A stretch of 7,875 nucleotides of DNA from Thermoplasmatota archaeon (GCA_022709105.1 JAKIXL010000062.1:1-7875); one strand, 5' to 3'. Shown: positions 1 to 7,488, numbered from the stretch's first letter. Program-made: numbers and translations. The notes: generated by a model from the sequence alone, not told the origin.

Positions 1-3000
1 GGCATCTCCGAATCCTGCTGCTGCTTTCCGTTCTCACGGCGGTCGTGTTCATAGGTTACATCAACGGCCCGCTACCCACGGGCACCGACTCCGAAGGGCT
101 GGTGATGACCGCGGAGATGGGGCTCAGGACCGGAGGGCTTTTTTCCAGCTGGGAGCCTTACTCGGCGATGGGCTTCCAGAACGATCCGCTCCCTTTGCCC
201 GGTGCCATTTTCCTGGTATTTTCATGGCTTGGTGTACCGACCTACGACGTGTGCAAGCTGATAATGGCCTGCTCGTTCTGGCTGGCGGGGGCCTTAATGT
301 ACATATGTGCACACAGGATCTCCAAGAGCGTTCTGGGTGGCGCCTGTGCAGCGATCGTGTTCGCCTTCAACCAGGTGTTCCTCTCGCAGATCATGGAAGG
401 TCATTACTTCTTTGCGATAGGGTATGCCCTTCTGCCAGCAATATTTCTACTGATGTACCTGTCCGTGGTAGAAGGGAACGAGCGTGCGACGGTCTTGCTG
501 CCGGCGGCCTTCCTCGTCTACGGCGGGAGCGTCGCTCCCCACATGGTGCTGATACTCGCCATGTTCGTGATGGTCTTTACAGGGCTTTACTTCGCCTTGG
601 ACAGGAGGGCGCTGCACCGCCTCGCATATCCTGTCATCGGCCTCATCATCCTGGTCCTCCCCTCTGCCCTGGCCCGGTTCTCATACGGAACGAGCATCTA
701 CAACGCCTCCTATCGCCTGAGCGAGACCCATATCTGGAGCAATACTGGCCTAGTGAACGCTCTGGCCGCCCGATCGACCGAGAACTCGCACCTCCGAGGA
801 GCAGCGGTCCAAGGCTGGTTCCCTGTGGAGGGCCTAGGATATGCCATGGAGATCCTGGCCCTGCTCATCCCTCTACTTGCTTTTATTTCGCTTTACTATA
901 AGAGCGACAGGTCCTTGAAGATCGCTCTCGCCGGGACAGCGCTGGTCATGCTGTTCTTTGCCATGGGGCCGAACCAATGGTTGTCGGGCCTGTTCGTATG
1001 GATGTTCAGGAACCTGCCCCTGTTGGACAGCATCAGGGTATTCTCCAGGTTCGGCATGTTCCTGGGTCTCATCTACGCGATCTTGATGGCCATGCTGATC
1101 GCGGACCTAAAAGGCCGGTCCGTCGCCTTCCGCATACCGCGATGTCTGAAGATGAGCATCGGCAGGGCGGACAAGGCTGTCGCCATAGCCTCCATGGCGG
1201 TCATGCTGACCGCCTCATCAACGATGTTCGTCCAGGGCCCCAGCTCGTTCTCGTTGCCTGCATCGTACTCGGAGCCGTTCGAGGCAATATCGGCCATCGA
1301 AGGAGACTACCGCATACTGACCCTGCCATACGGCACGGTGTACTATGAGGCCTGGTACCCCAGACTGGACGGGTACCCTGCCACCTTGACCGACGACCCA
1401 GGGACCTACAGCCAGTACTATACTGGAAAGGAGCTCGCCTACGGCGACCATGCCGAAGAGTACTGGACCGTATGGGGTTCCGCGATCTCCGGCAGGACCT
1501 ATGGGTATCGGACTCTGCCATCCATCTTCGGCGACGTCTCCAGCGTCAAGTACGTGGTGAAGCAGGTCCACGCCGATGCGACAACCGCAGAGAGGTTCCA
1601 CAACATGGATGGCATGCACGTCTACCAGGAGTTCCCGAAAAATTCCTCAATTCTCGAGAACGTCCATTATATGGACCGGGTTCACACGGCGGGGGCCCTC
1701 GTCCTGACCACGGGCGGCAGAGCAGATATGTTGACCTCTCTAGCAGTGGGTGCGGTGAACTTAAGGAGCGAGGATCTCGCATTGCTCGGCCAGATTGACG
1801 ACGAGGCCACCAGACAATCTCTGTGGTCCGCTGCGAGCAGGGTGATAGTCCATGGGGGCGACCTGCTCGCGCTTCTTGCCGAAAATGGCCTCTGGGGCCC
1901 CGATCAACTGATAAGAGTGGATAAGTTCGCCGACCATACCTATGACGACAGCGACATGCACTGGATATCCTCTGACATGTGCATATTGAGCGGCACCGCG
2001 CTGCACCCCAGCGCGTTCACCCAGGGCGAAAACGAGCTCCGAGTGCCGTTTGACGTGACCGGCGGAACCTATGACGTCTATGTTCGGGCGAGGGCCGGGC
2101 CCGGCTCTGGCAACCTGACGGTGGCCGTCGAAGGCAACGAACCGATGCATGTGGATACCGACTCCCCGTTTCCAATGGAGAGGTGGTCCAAGGTTGGCAC
2201 CTATGGCCTCGATGCTCCAAGAGCTAGCATCCTTCTCTCGAACGATGGCACCGGGTGGAGCAGCGTGGACGATATCCTGGTGGTCGAGAAGGGAGAGGTA
2301 GAGAGGAAGATATCTGAACTGTCCAGCACCCTGTCGGCCAAATCGATCGCCCTCATCTATGGGCCAAAGGACCTTGCCCCATCATCCTATTGGGAGATAT
2401 TGGAGGGCAAGGAGGGGAACGGATTGTTCTATAGCTCATCCTCCCCGGACCCTCATATAATCTTGAACCCCACCATCCCGGTGGGGGGCAACTGGACCAT
2501 CACCCTGAGGCAGATCGAAGGCATGACCTCCGCTGGCAATCCTTATATCGTGATCGATGGGGAGGAGATCGACGGCATTGATACGGGGAACGGCACGTTC
2601 GCCTTCAAGGCCATGATGGCCGAGGGCCCCAGATCGATAGAGGTCCATACGAGAAGCGCCTACTCGTTAGTGCTCGAAGGCTCCCATGAAGTGAACTATG
2701 GCGCATCATCAGATGTCCATGCGTCTTACGTAAGGACCAGTCCCTGGCAGTACATAGTGATCGTGAACGCGAGCGAACCGACATTCCTGAAACTGTCCGA
2801 GAACTTCAACCCAAACTGGATGGTGCATGGCGGAGATGGCAAGGTCTTCCACTACCGCTCTTCATCTCAGATCAATGGGTTCTATATCAGCGAGGCGGGC
2901 AACTACACGTTAACAATAACCTTCGAATGGCAAGAGAGATATCAGATAAACCAACTGACGCACCTCGGGGCAACGGCCGGGGCGACGATCGCATTGGCTC

Positions 3001-3050
3001 TCTTTGTCCTACGGGGCCGCCGGAAGAGAGCAACGGGAGCACAGCAATAA
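1..3050 (+). CDS. YfhO-like multi-spanning membrane protein (probable GT-C glycosyltransferase), 5' partial
   Basis: The reading frame is open from base 3. The codons before the GTG at 45 encode a hydrophobic run (RILLLLSVLTAVVFIGY), so the GTG is internal to a first membrane helix and the true start lies upstream of the window. About 1015 residues are visible. Ten or so further hydrophobic segments lie between bases 200 and 1235, and a last helix (about 2961-3011) is followed by a basic RGRRKR tail. The acidic TDSEG motif at 84-98 lies in the first loop, as in GT-C enzymes. The FSRF stretch near 1047 and the FNPNW motif at 2805, followed by an HYR...NGFYI...GNYTL pattern, match the YfhO membrane-protein family. 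The large part between (about 1235-2950) should face outside and includes beta-sandwich-like stretches at about 2025-2295 and 2450-2690. Seven N-X-S/T sequons fall in predicted outside regions. The likely role is lipid-linked sugar transfer onto a surface polymer; donor and acceptor are unknown. An archaeal 'PTPS-related' membrane protein is the alternative name. It is followed by a GT2 gene, probably in one transcript. Confidence 0.75.
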   Translation, partial: HLRILLLLSVLTAVVFIGYINGPLPTGTDSEGLVMTAEMGLRTGGLFSSWEPYSAMGFQNDPLPLPGAIFLVFSWLGVPTYDVCKLIMACSFWLAGALMYICAHRISKSVLGGACAAIVFAFNQVFLSQIMEGHYFFAIGYALLPAIFLLMYLSVVEGNERATVLLPAAFLVYGGSVAPHMVLILAMFVMVFTGLYFALDRRALHRLAYPVIGLIILVLPSALARFSYGTSIYNASYRLSETHIWSNTGLVNALAARSTENSHLRGAAVQGWFPVEGLGYAMEILALLIPLLAFISLYYKSDRSLKIALAGTALVMLFFAMGPNQWLSGLFVWMFRNLPLLDSIRVFSRFGMFLGLIYAILMAMLIADLKGRSVAFRIPRCLKMSIGRADKAVAIASMAVMLTASSTMFVQGPSSFSLPASYSEPFEAISAIEGDYRILTLPYGTVYYEAWYPRLDGYPATLTDDPGTYSQYYTGKELAYGDHAEEYWTVWGSAISGRTYGYRTLPSIFGDVSSVKYVVKQVHADATTAERFHNMDGMHVYQEFPKNSSILENVHYMDRVHTAGALVLTTGGRADMLTSLAVGAVNLRSEDLALLGQIDDEATRQSLWSAASRVIVHGGDLLALLAENGLWGPDQLIRVDKFADHTYDDSDMHWISSDMCILSGTALHPSAFTQGENELRVPFDVTGGTYDVYVRARAGPGSGNLTVAVEGNEPMHVDTDSPFPMERWSKVGTYGLDAPRASILLSNDGTGWSSVDDILVVEKGEVERKISELSSTLSAKSIALIYGPKDLAPSSYWEILEGKEGNGLFYSSSSPDPHIILNPTIPVGGNWTITLRQIEGMTSAGNPYIVIDGEEIDGIDTGNGTFAFKAMMAEGPRSIEVHTRSAYSLVLEGSHEVNYGASSDVHASYVRTSPWQYIVIVNASEPTFLKLSENFNPNWMVHGGDGKVFHYRSSSQINGFYISEAGNYTLTITFEWQERYQINQLTHLGATAGATIALALFVLRGRRKRATGAQQ

Positions 3051-3063
3051 TATGTAGGTGCAC

Positions 3064-3067
3064 GGAG
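3064..3067 (+). promoter_or_regulatory. Ribosome binding site deciding the GT2 start
   Basis: GGAG lies six bases before the ATG at 3074, in the 23-base gap after the TAA of the upstream membrane-protein gene. It supports 3074 over the upstream in-frame ATG at 2927, which would run 124 nt into the preceding gene and add 49 residues with no GT2 similarity. A second in-frame ATG at 3080 also lies at a workable distance (12 nt) but is less favoured. Confidence 0.6.
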
Positions 3068-3073
3068 CTGACA

Positions 3074-3964
3074 ATGAGGATGCCTGCCGTATCGATCGGG
3101 GTGTGCGCCTACAACGAGATGAGGAACATCACCAGATGCCTGGGCTCGATAGTCCCGCAAAAGCTTCATGGTTATGAGCTTGCAGAGGTCATCGTGGTGT
3201 CCAGCGGCAGCACCGATGGTACCGATGCGGTCGTGAGAGACTATGCCGAGAGCGAGCCCCTTGTCCGCCTGGTCCCGCAGCCCAGGCGCGAGGGCAAGAA
3301 CTCCGCAGTGAACCTCTTCATGTCACAGGCAGTAGGGGACATCCTGGTCCTGGTGAACGCTGACAACGTGCTCGCCGAGGGCGCGCTGCAGAAGCTCCTT
3401 GAACCGTTCAACGATCCCCAGGTCGGGATCGTCGGGGGACGCCCTGTGCCGGTGAACCCCCGGGATACCGTCCCGGGGTTCGCGGTGAACATGCTGTGGG
3501 ACATGCACCACCGCCTCTCGCTACTCCACCCCAAAATAGGCGAGCTCATCGCCTTCCGCAACATACGCGTGCAGCTCCCCACCGACCTGCAGTCGGACGA
3601 GGACATCATCCGGATGGAGGTGGAGAAGCTTGGCCTCCGTTCTGCGTATTCGCCCGAGGCCATCGTCCAGAACAAGGGGCCGGCGACGGTCAAGGACTTC
3701 ATCAAGCAGCGCACCAGGGTAAACATAGGCGAGGGATATATGCACAGGAAGTTCAGCTACGACATCCCGACCCAAGACCTCCGGCTCCTGTTCCCAGCAC
3801 TGCTTGACCTCCTCAAGGACGGCGCCTCCTCGCCCCACCTGATGGCCGCCGCGGTTCTCATGGAGGCCTTTTGCCGCGCCTATGCAAGGCTGTACGTCGC
3901 TCTGGACAAGGGGGACAAGATGATGTGGAGCCCCGTCGACTCGACGAAGAACCTGAGCAATTGA
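3074..3964 (+). CDS. Family 2 glycosyltransferase (GT-A fold)
   Basis: The protein has 296 residues and transfers a sugar from a nucleotide-activated or lipid-linked donor at the cytoplasmic face. The GT2 start is clear: strand 1 with VSIGVCAYNE (residues 6-15), then VIVVSSGSTDGT (39-50) with the nucleotide-binding Asp48, then REGKNSAVN (72-80). The usual DXD metal motif reads N95-A-D97-N, so its first acidic residue is replaced. An acidic SDED motif (174-177) fits the catalytic-base region and Q212-R-x-R215 fits the acceptor/donor loop. No convincing transmembrane helix is seen, though the C-terminal part (about 265-285) is hydrophobic and could lie on the membrane. It begins 24 nt after the YfhO-like gene, so the two are probably cotranscribed. 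It ends 17 nt from the convergent heptose-phosphate gene. The sugar and acceptor cannot be named from sequence. Confidence 0.85.
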   Translation: MRMPAVSIGVCAYNEMRNITRCLGSIVPQKLHGYELAEVIVVSSGSTDGTDAVVRDYAESEPLVRLVPQPRREGKNSAVNLFMSQAVGDILVLVNADNVLAEGALQKLLEPFNDPQVGIVGGRPVPVNPRDTVPGFAVNMLWDMHHRLSLLHPKIGELIAFRNIRVQLPTDLQSDEDIIRMEVEKLGLRSAYSPEAIVQNKGPATVKDFIKQRTRVNIGEGYMHRKFSYDIPTQDLRLLFPALLDLLKDGASSPHLMAAAVLMEAFCRAYARLYVALDKGDKMMWSPVDSTKNLSN

Positions 3965-3981
3965 TCCTCAGGAACTTTAGG

Positions 3982-5016
3982 TCAATCCTCTCCCAGGACC
4001 GCCCGCACCGCCTTGTTGAAGTCCACGTCCTCTGTGACCTGGATGCACTTGCATCCCGCCTTCCTGCCCATCGCCACGTCGTTCTCACTGTCGCCTATGA
4101 CGTACGATGACCGAAGGTCGATCCCAAGGTCGCGGACGGCCCTCTCCAGCATTCCCGTGGCAGGCTTGCGGCACCCGCAGCCCTCATCCGGCCTGTGCGG
4201 GCAGAAATATATCGCGTCCAACCTCGCTCCCTCATCTTGGAGGTCCATCCTGAGCTTATCATGGATGCGTTCCAACGTCTCAGCGTCAAAGTAGCCGCGA
4301 CCGATTCCCGACTGATTGGTCACCAGGACCGTTAGGTATCCGGCCTCGTTGAGCTTTCGGATCGATCCTCCAACGCCTGGGAACAGCCTCAGATCCTCCG
4401 GTCGGGAGCAGTACGGAACGTCCTGGGCGATAGTATCGTCCCGATCGATGAACACCGCCTTCCGGCCGAACAAGGCCTTCTCCACCAGCCCGCAGATTAT
4501 GTGCCCGGCGCACATGTAGGCCTCCTGGATGCGCGGTGTGGCGGTGGACGGCACGATGAGCGGGTGGTCGGTAAGGTCCTTGATGCTTCCGCCTGGGCCG
4601 GAGAAGGACACCGTAACCAGTCCGAGCTCCCTCGCACGCTCAAGCGCCAGCACGACGTTCCTCGAGTTACCCGAGGTGCTCAGGCCAACGGCGACATCGC
4701 CCGGCCTTGCGCACGCTTCAAGCTGGCGCGCGAACACCTGATCGTACCCGTAATCGTTCCCTACGCCGGTGATGGACGGCAGCGACGACAGCGCCAACCC
4801 ATTGAGCGCCGGCCGGTCCATCAGGTACCGTCCGGCCAGCTCGGCGGCCAGATGTGAGGCGTCAGCGGCGCTACCTCCGTTGCCGAAGAAGATGACCTTC
4901 CCGCCCCTCCTCAGCGATGCGACCATGGCATCGGCGATGGCCTCTATCCGCTCAGGGTCAATGGCCGCGATTATCGATGCGGATTCCCTAAGCTCGCTCT
5001 CAATGAGAAGGGCCAT
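3982..5016 (-). CDS. gmhA-gmhB: Fused GmhA-type sedoheptulose-7-phosphate isomerase / GmhB-type heptose-1,7-bisphosphate phosphatase
   Basis: This 344-residue protein joins two steps of heptose activation. Residues 1-184 are a SIS domain: GNGGSAADASHLAAELAGR (45-63) with Glu59, STSGNS (113-118) and RIQEAYMCAGH (162-172), where His172 aligns with the GmhA catalytic His. This half should convert sedoheptulose 7-phosphate to D-glycero-D-manno-heptose 7-phosphate. Residues 185-344 are a HAD phosphatase of the histidinol-phosphatase/GmhB type: DRDDT (191-195, nucleophile Asp191 and acid/base Asp193; the usual Gly is Asp), VTNQSG (232-237), a CxH...CxC zinc site (C272, H274, C280, C282) and GDSEND (308-313). 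It should remove the C7 phosphate from the bisphosphate. The halves join at about base 4464 with almost no linker. The start at 5016 is chosen because GGAGGT lies six bases upstream; an in-frame ATG at 5022 abuts that site directly. It overlaps the kinase gene by 17 nt, which suggests translational coupling. The two activities are inferred from motifs. Confidence 0.87.
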   Translation of the reverse strand: MALLIESELRESASIIAAIDPERIEAIADAMVASLRRGGKVIFFGNGGSAADASHLAAELAGRYLMDRPALNGLALSSLPSITGVGNDYGYDQVFARQLEACARPGDVAVGLSTSGNSRNVVLALERARELGLVTVSFSGPGGSIKDLTDHPLIVPSTATPRIQEAYMCAGHIICGLVEKALFGRKAVFIDRDDTIAQDVPYCSRPEDLRLFPGVGGSIRKLNEAGYLTVLVTNQSGIGRGYFDAETLERIHDKLRMDLQDEGARLDAIYFCPHRPDEGCGCRKPATGMLERAVRDLGIDLRSSYVIGDSENDVAMGRKAGCKCIQVTEDVDFNKAVRAVLGED

Positions 5017-6040
5017 CGTCATACCTCCAGGTCTGCAGCCCGTACTTGTCGAAGTTGTAAGTGGCGATGTCCACCCCTAGCTTCGTCAGCTCGTTGGCCA
5101 CCCTGTGCTTGCGGTCATACTCGCAAATGAAGAACATGAAGCCTCCGCCGCCCGCTCCCGAGATCTTCCCCCCGATGGCCCCGCTGGCCAGCGCCGCATC
5201 GTATATCTGGTCGATGCGCTCGTTGGATATCTTCGATGTGAACTTCTTCTTGCTCTCCCAGGACTCGTTGAGCAGCTCTCCGAGATGACGGATCTCGCCC
5301 CGAAGCAAGGCATCCTTCATCTCCCTCGCCAGCCGCTTTGTGCGCTCCAGCGCATCCAGCACCTGCTCGTCCCGTTGAAGATATCCCCGTGTCTGGCTCT
5401 GGATGATGTTCGATGAGTCCCTTGTCTTGCCAGTATTGCCTAGGAGGAGCTGATAGTGAAGCTCGTTGAGGATGTCGCTCTTGATCCTAAGCGGCGTAAC
5501 GATGGTATCGCTGGCCCTGAACTCCATGAAGTTGAAGCCCCCGAAAACCGAGGCGTACTGGTCCTGCTTCCCTCCAGCGAGGCCCAGTTCCTTCCTCTCC
5601 AGCACATATGCCAGATTGGCGATGTCATAGGGTGACATAGGCTCATTGAGCCACTCGACCATCGCTCCAATGATGGACACGATGACCGTGGACGACGAGC
5701 CCAGCCCGGACCCCGGAGGGGCATCGCAATGGAGGAACATGTCGAAGCCACGGTCAACCTCGAAGTGGTTCAGCACCGCCTTGATGAGATCGAGGTTCCC
5801 GTCATAGCCGAACATATCACCATTCGCCGTCCACTGCTCGACAACGCCATAATCCAGCGAACGGATGGTTATCTCGTTGTCCTTGCGGGGAGAGATGGTG
5901 CAATAGGCGAACCGGTCGATCGTCGAGTTTAGGACCGCGCCGCCCTGCTCGTCGCAATACGGAGGTACGTCGGTCCCACCCCCGGCAAAGCTGATGCGCA
6001 ACGGCGCCTTGCTCCTTATCAGCTGCTTCCTCTCTCCCAT
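5000..6040 (-). CDS. hddA: GHMP-family sugar kinase, HddA-type D-glycero-D-manno-heptose-7-phosphate kinase
   Basis: The 346-residue cytosolic kinase should phosphorylate D-glycero-D-manno-heptose 7-phosphate at C1, giving the 1,7-bisphosphate used by the phosphatase half of the next gene. GHMP motifs are all present: motif 1 with APLRISFAGGGTD (12-24), the ATP-binding PPGSGLGSSS (108-117) and C-terminal KISGAGGGG (292-300). GGKQDQYASVFGG (156-168) is typical of the HddA and related sugar-kinase branch. The length fits the family (about 340). The frame stays open upstream to 6175, but that extension crosses the TATA box and has no family similarity. ATG codons at 6043 and 6040 are adjacent; AGGTG lies five bases before 6040 and two before 6043. 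It is the first gene of a two-gene unit. The related fucokinase-like or other GHMP sugar kinases are alternatives, but the GmhA-GmhB neighbour favours heptose. Confidence 0.85.
   Translation of the reverse strand: MGERKQLIRSKAPLRISFAGGGTDVPPYCDEQGGAVLNSTIDRFAYCTISPRKDNEITIRSLDYGVVEQWTANGDMFGYDGNLDLIKAVLNHFEVDRGFDMFLHCDAPPGSGLGSSSTVIVSIIGAMVEWLNEPMSPYDIANLAYVLERKELGLAGGKQDQYASVFGGFNFMEFRASDTIVTPLRIKSDILNELHYQLLLGNTGKTRDSSNIIQSQTRGYLQRDEQVLDALERTKRLAREMKDALLRGEIRHLGELLNESWESKKKFTSKISNERIDQIYDAALASGAIGGKISGAGGGGFMFFICEYDRKHRVANELTKLGVDIATYNFDKYGLQTWRYDDGPSH
5023..5028 (-). promoter_or_regulatory. Strong ribosome binding site inside the end of the kinase gene
   Basis: On the minus strand GGAGGT lies within the last codons of the HddA-type gene and directly abuts ATG 5022. 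It is six bases from ATG 5016. Normal spacing makes 5016 the likelier start of the isomerase-phosphatase gene. Confidence 0.6.
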
Positions 6041-6066
6041 CATCGCACCTTCATTATGGAGCGAGG

Positions 6067-6074
6067 ATTTATAA
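6067..6074 (-). promoter_or_regulatory. Archaeal TATA box of the heptose operon
   Basis: Read on the minus strand this is TTATAAAT. Its centre is about 28 nt upstream of ATG 6043 and 31 nt from ATG 6040. Archaeal transcription usually starts about 22-27 nt from the TATA centre, so the transcript should begin at or just before the start codons, giving no leader or one of a few bases. The AGGTG before the ATGs may thus lie at or beyond the very 5' end of the RNA. Confidence 0.6.
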
Positions 6075-6255
6075 CCGACTTGTTCAGGAACGATGTGGGC
6101 CAATGCCGCCCATCTGACCATCGGTCCGGGAGCTCCGCGATCCACGCTAAGGCCGAACGCTGAACCTCCAGGCATCGAGGGGCGGCACTCTCATCGCCCA
6201 GCCCGGGTGCAAGCGTCCTCCTGGCGTTCATTGAAAGGGCCGTGGCAAGGATACT

Positions 6256-6263
6256 TGTTTATC
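6256..6263 (+). promoter_or_regulatory. TATA-like box of the first binding-protein gene
   Basis: TGTTTATC lies about 26 nt upstream of the ATG at 6286, and no Shine-Dalgarno site precedes that ATG. The arrangement fits a leaderless transcript. The same TGTTTAT core stands in front of the second binding-protein gene at 7489. Confidence 0.5.
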
Positions 6264-6278
6264 GTGGCAAACGTATCG
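6264..6278 (+). promoter_or_regulatory. Shared promoter element, copy 1
   Basis: GTGGCAAACGTATCG lies one base after the TATA-like box and seven bases before ATG 6286. It matches 13 of 15 positions with 7499-7513, which has the same place before the second binding-protein gene. It is not palindromic. It overlaps the expected transcription start, so it could be a repressor or initiator element, or simply be inherited from gene duplication. Confidence 0.45.
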
Positions 6279-6285
6279 GCCGCCT

Positions 6286-7122
6286 ATGCCGGGATCGACA
6301 GGCCACTCCGGCCCTTCGAAAAAAAGGCTCGATAGAAAGCATCTGATGTACATGGGGGTCGCCCTTGTGGTCATGGCGGCCCTCGCCGTTGCTGTTCTAG
6401 GAGGTCTTTTGGGCGGTCAAAGCGAAGGACCGAACGCCCTTGAGAGGATCAAAGGCCGGGGGACCATCATCGTCGGCATCAACGTTCCCTGGGAGCCTTT
6501 CGAGACCTATAATGCGACCACCAAGCAGTACGAAGGGTTCGATATCGATGTCGTGTCCAAGGTCGCCCAAATAATGGGAGTGGACGTCGAGTTCAGATCG
6601 ATGGATTTCGATGCCCTCCTTGGAGCGGTCGAGACCGGCCAGGTCGATCTGGCCATATCCTCGATGGCCATTAGGCCTGACCTTGCCGAACGAGTGGCCT
6701 TCTCCACCCCCTATTATATCACGGACCAAGCCATTATCGTCCGCGAAGACAGCACCATAATGGGCCCTGACGATCTTAACGGGACCATCGTCGCCGCGCG
6801 GCATGACACCACGGGTTACTATTGGATCAAGGACAATCTAAACGCCACAAGCATTGCCTATGATACGGTTCTTGCTGCCGTGCTAGCTGTGGAGATGGAA
6901 CAGAGCGGCGTTCGCTCCGCTATCTTGGACTCAGCGCTGGCTAGCAGGTACGCCAGCAATTCAAGCTATCACCTGAAGGTCGCATCCACAATTCCCACGA
7001 ACGAGAGGTTCGGCATCGCCTGTCCAAAGGGGGAGGAGAAGCTTCTCTCGGCCATCGATGACGCTATCAGTTCCATGAAGGCCGATGGCAGTCTGGAGGC
7101 CATGCTCGACAGGTGGGCATGA
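6286..7122 (+). CDS. Membrane-anchored family 3 (amino-acid type) solute-binding protein
   Basis: The 278-residue protein has a short basic cytoplasmic head (SKKRLDRKH, 11-19), one membrane helix (about 21-44) and an outside binding domain. No Cys follows the helix, so it is not a lipoprotein and is probably held by its uncleaved N-terminus. The domain matches SBP_bac_3: ALERIKGRGTIIVGI (51-65), PFETYNATTKQYEGFDIDV (71-89), GQVDLAISSMAIRPDL (118-133), FSTPYY (139-144), DTTGYY (174-179) and Asp215 in the LDSALA stretch where the amino-group-binding Asp is expected. The Arg that normally clamps the ligand carboxylate, six residues before FS, is Leu133 here, with Arg130 and Arg136 nearby, so the ligand may not be a usual amino acid. 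Four N-X-S/T sequons lie in the outside part. The ATG at 6286 is chosen by TATA spacing. No transporter membrane or ATPase gene is next to it; a second, related binding protein follows. Confidence 0.85.
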   Translation: MPGSTGHSGPSKKRLDRKHLMYMGVALVVMAALAVAVLGGLLGGQSEGPNALERIKGRGTIIVGINVPWEPFETYNATTKQYEGFDIDVVSKVAQIMGVDVEFRSMDFDALLGAVETGQVDLAISSMAIRPDLAERVAFSTPYYITDQAIIVREDSTIMGPDDLNGTIVAARHDTTGYYWIKDNLNATSIAYDTVLAAVLAVEMEQSGVRSAILDSALASRYASNSSYHLKVASTIPTNERFGIACPKGEEKLLSAIDDAISSMKADGSLEAMLDRWA

Positions 7123-7488
7123 GGGACGATGTCCATCGGCTTAATCCAGACCAATCGAAACGGGCCGCTGGGACAAGGGATCGAGCATTCCAGGGCAAGC
7201 TTCGCCCTCGCAGGGACACTGCCCTACGCCTGCATCTAAGTCGTTCCAAGCTGAGCTAGCGCCCAAGGACCATCTCACATCCTCCCTCTTGCCGCAAGTT
7301 CAAATCCAGCACATGTCAGATGATAAAACGACAGTATCTTACCTCCCTCATAACTATCAGGTTTCGAAGGATGGTCCAGGATATCGATCTATGGTAAAAT
7401 ATTCATTCAAATATCTGAAATAAATTTTATCATTACGAAATACACATCGCACGCTTTTTGTCTAATATCGGACCCAGATGCCTATGTA

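Larger units (their letters stand above)
6041..6285. other. Divergent intergenic region between the heptose operon and the first binding-protein gene
   Basis: These 245 bases separate two genes read away from each other and should hold both promoters. A TATA box for each direction is visible near the matching end. The middle (about 6090-6240) is GC-rich and open in shadow frames, but nothing in it resembles a known protein. A weak GGGCG/CGCCC hairpin (6180-6199) is present without a T-run. Confidence 0.5.

Noticed and set aside
224..901. Long 225-residue open frame inside the YfhO-like gene
   Set aside because: It is in another frame of a clearly coding gene, is Arg/Pro-rich and lacks domain features, as expected for a shadow of GC-rich coding DNA.
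2927..3073. 49-residue N-terminal extension of the GT2 protein from 2927
   Set aside because: It overlaps the end of the upstream gene in another frame, has no GT2 similarity, and a good ribosome site precedes 3074.
6041..6175. N-terminal extension of the HddA-type kinase to 6175
   Set aside because: It would cover the operon's TATA box and adds 45 residues with no GHMP similarity; the family begins near KAPLRISFAGGG.
6180..6199. GGGCG/CGCCC hairpin between the divergent genes
   Set aside because: Five pairs with a ten-base loop and no T-run; common by chance in GC-rich DNA.
7290..7315. GTTCAAATCC resembling a tRNA T-loop near 7298-7307
   Set aside because: The flanking bases do not form a five-pair T-stem and no acceptor, D or anticodon arms can be placed upstream.
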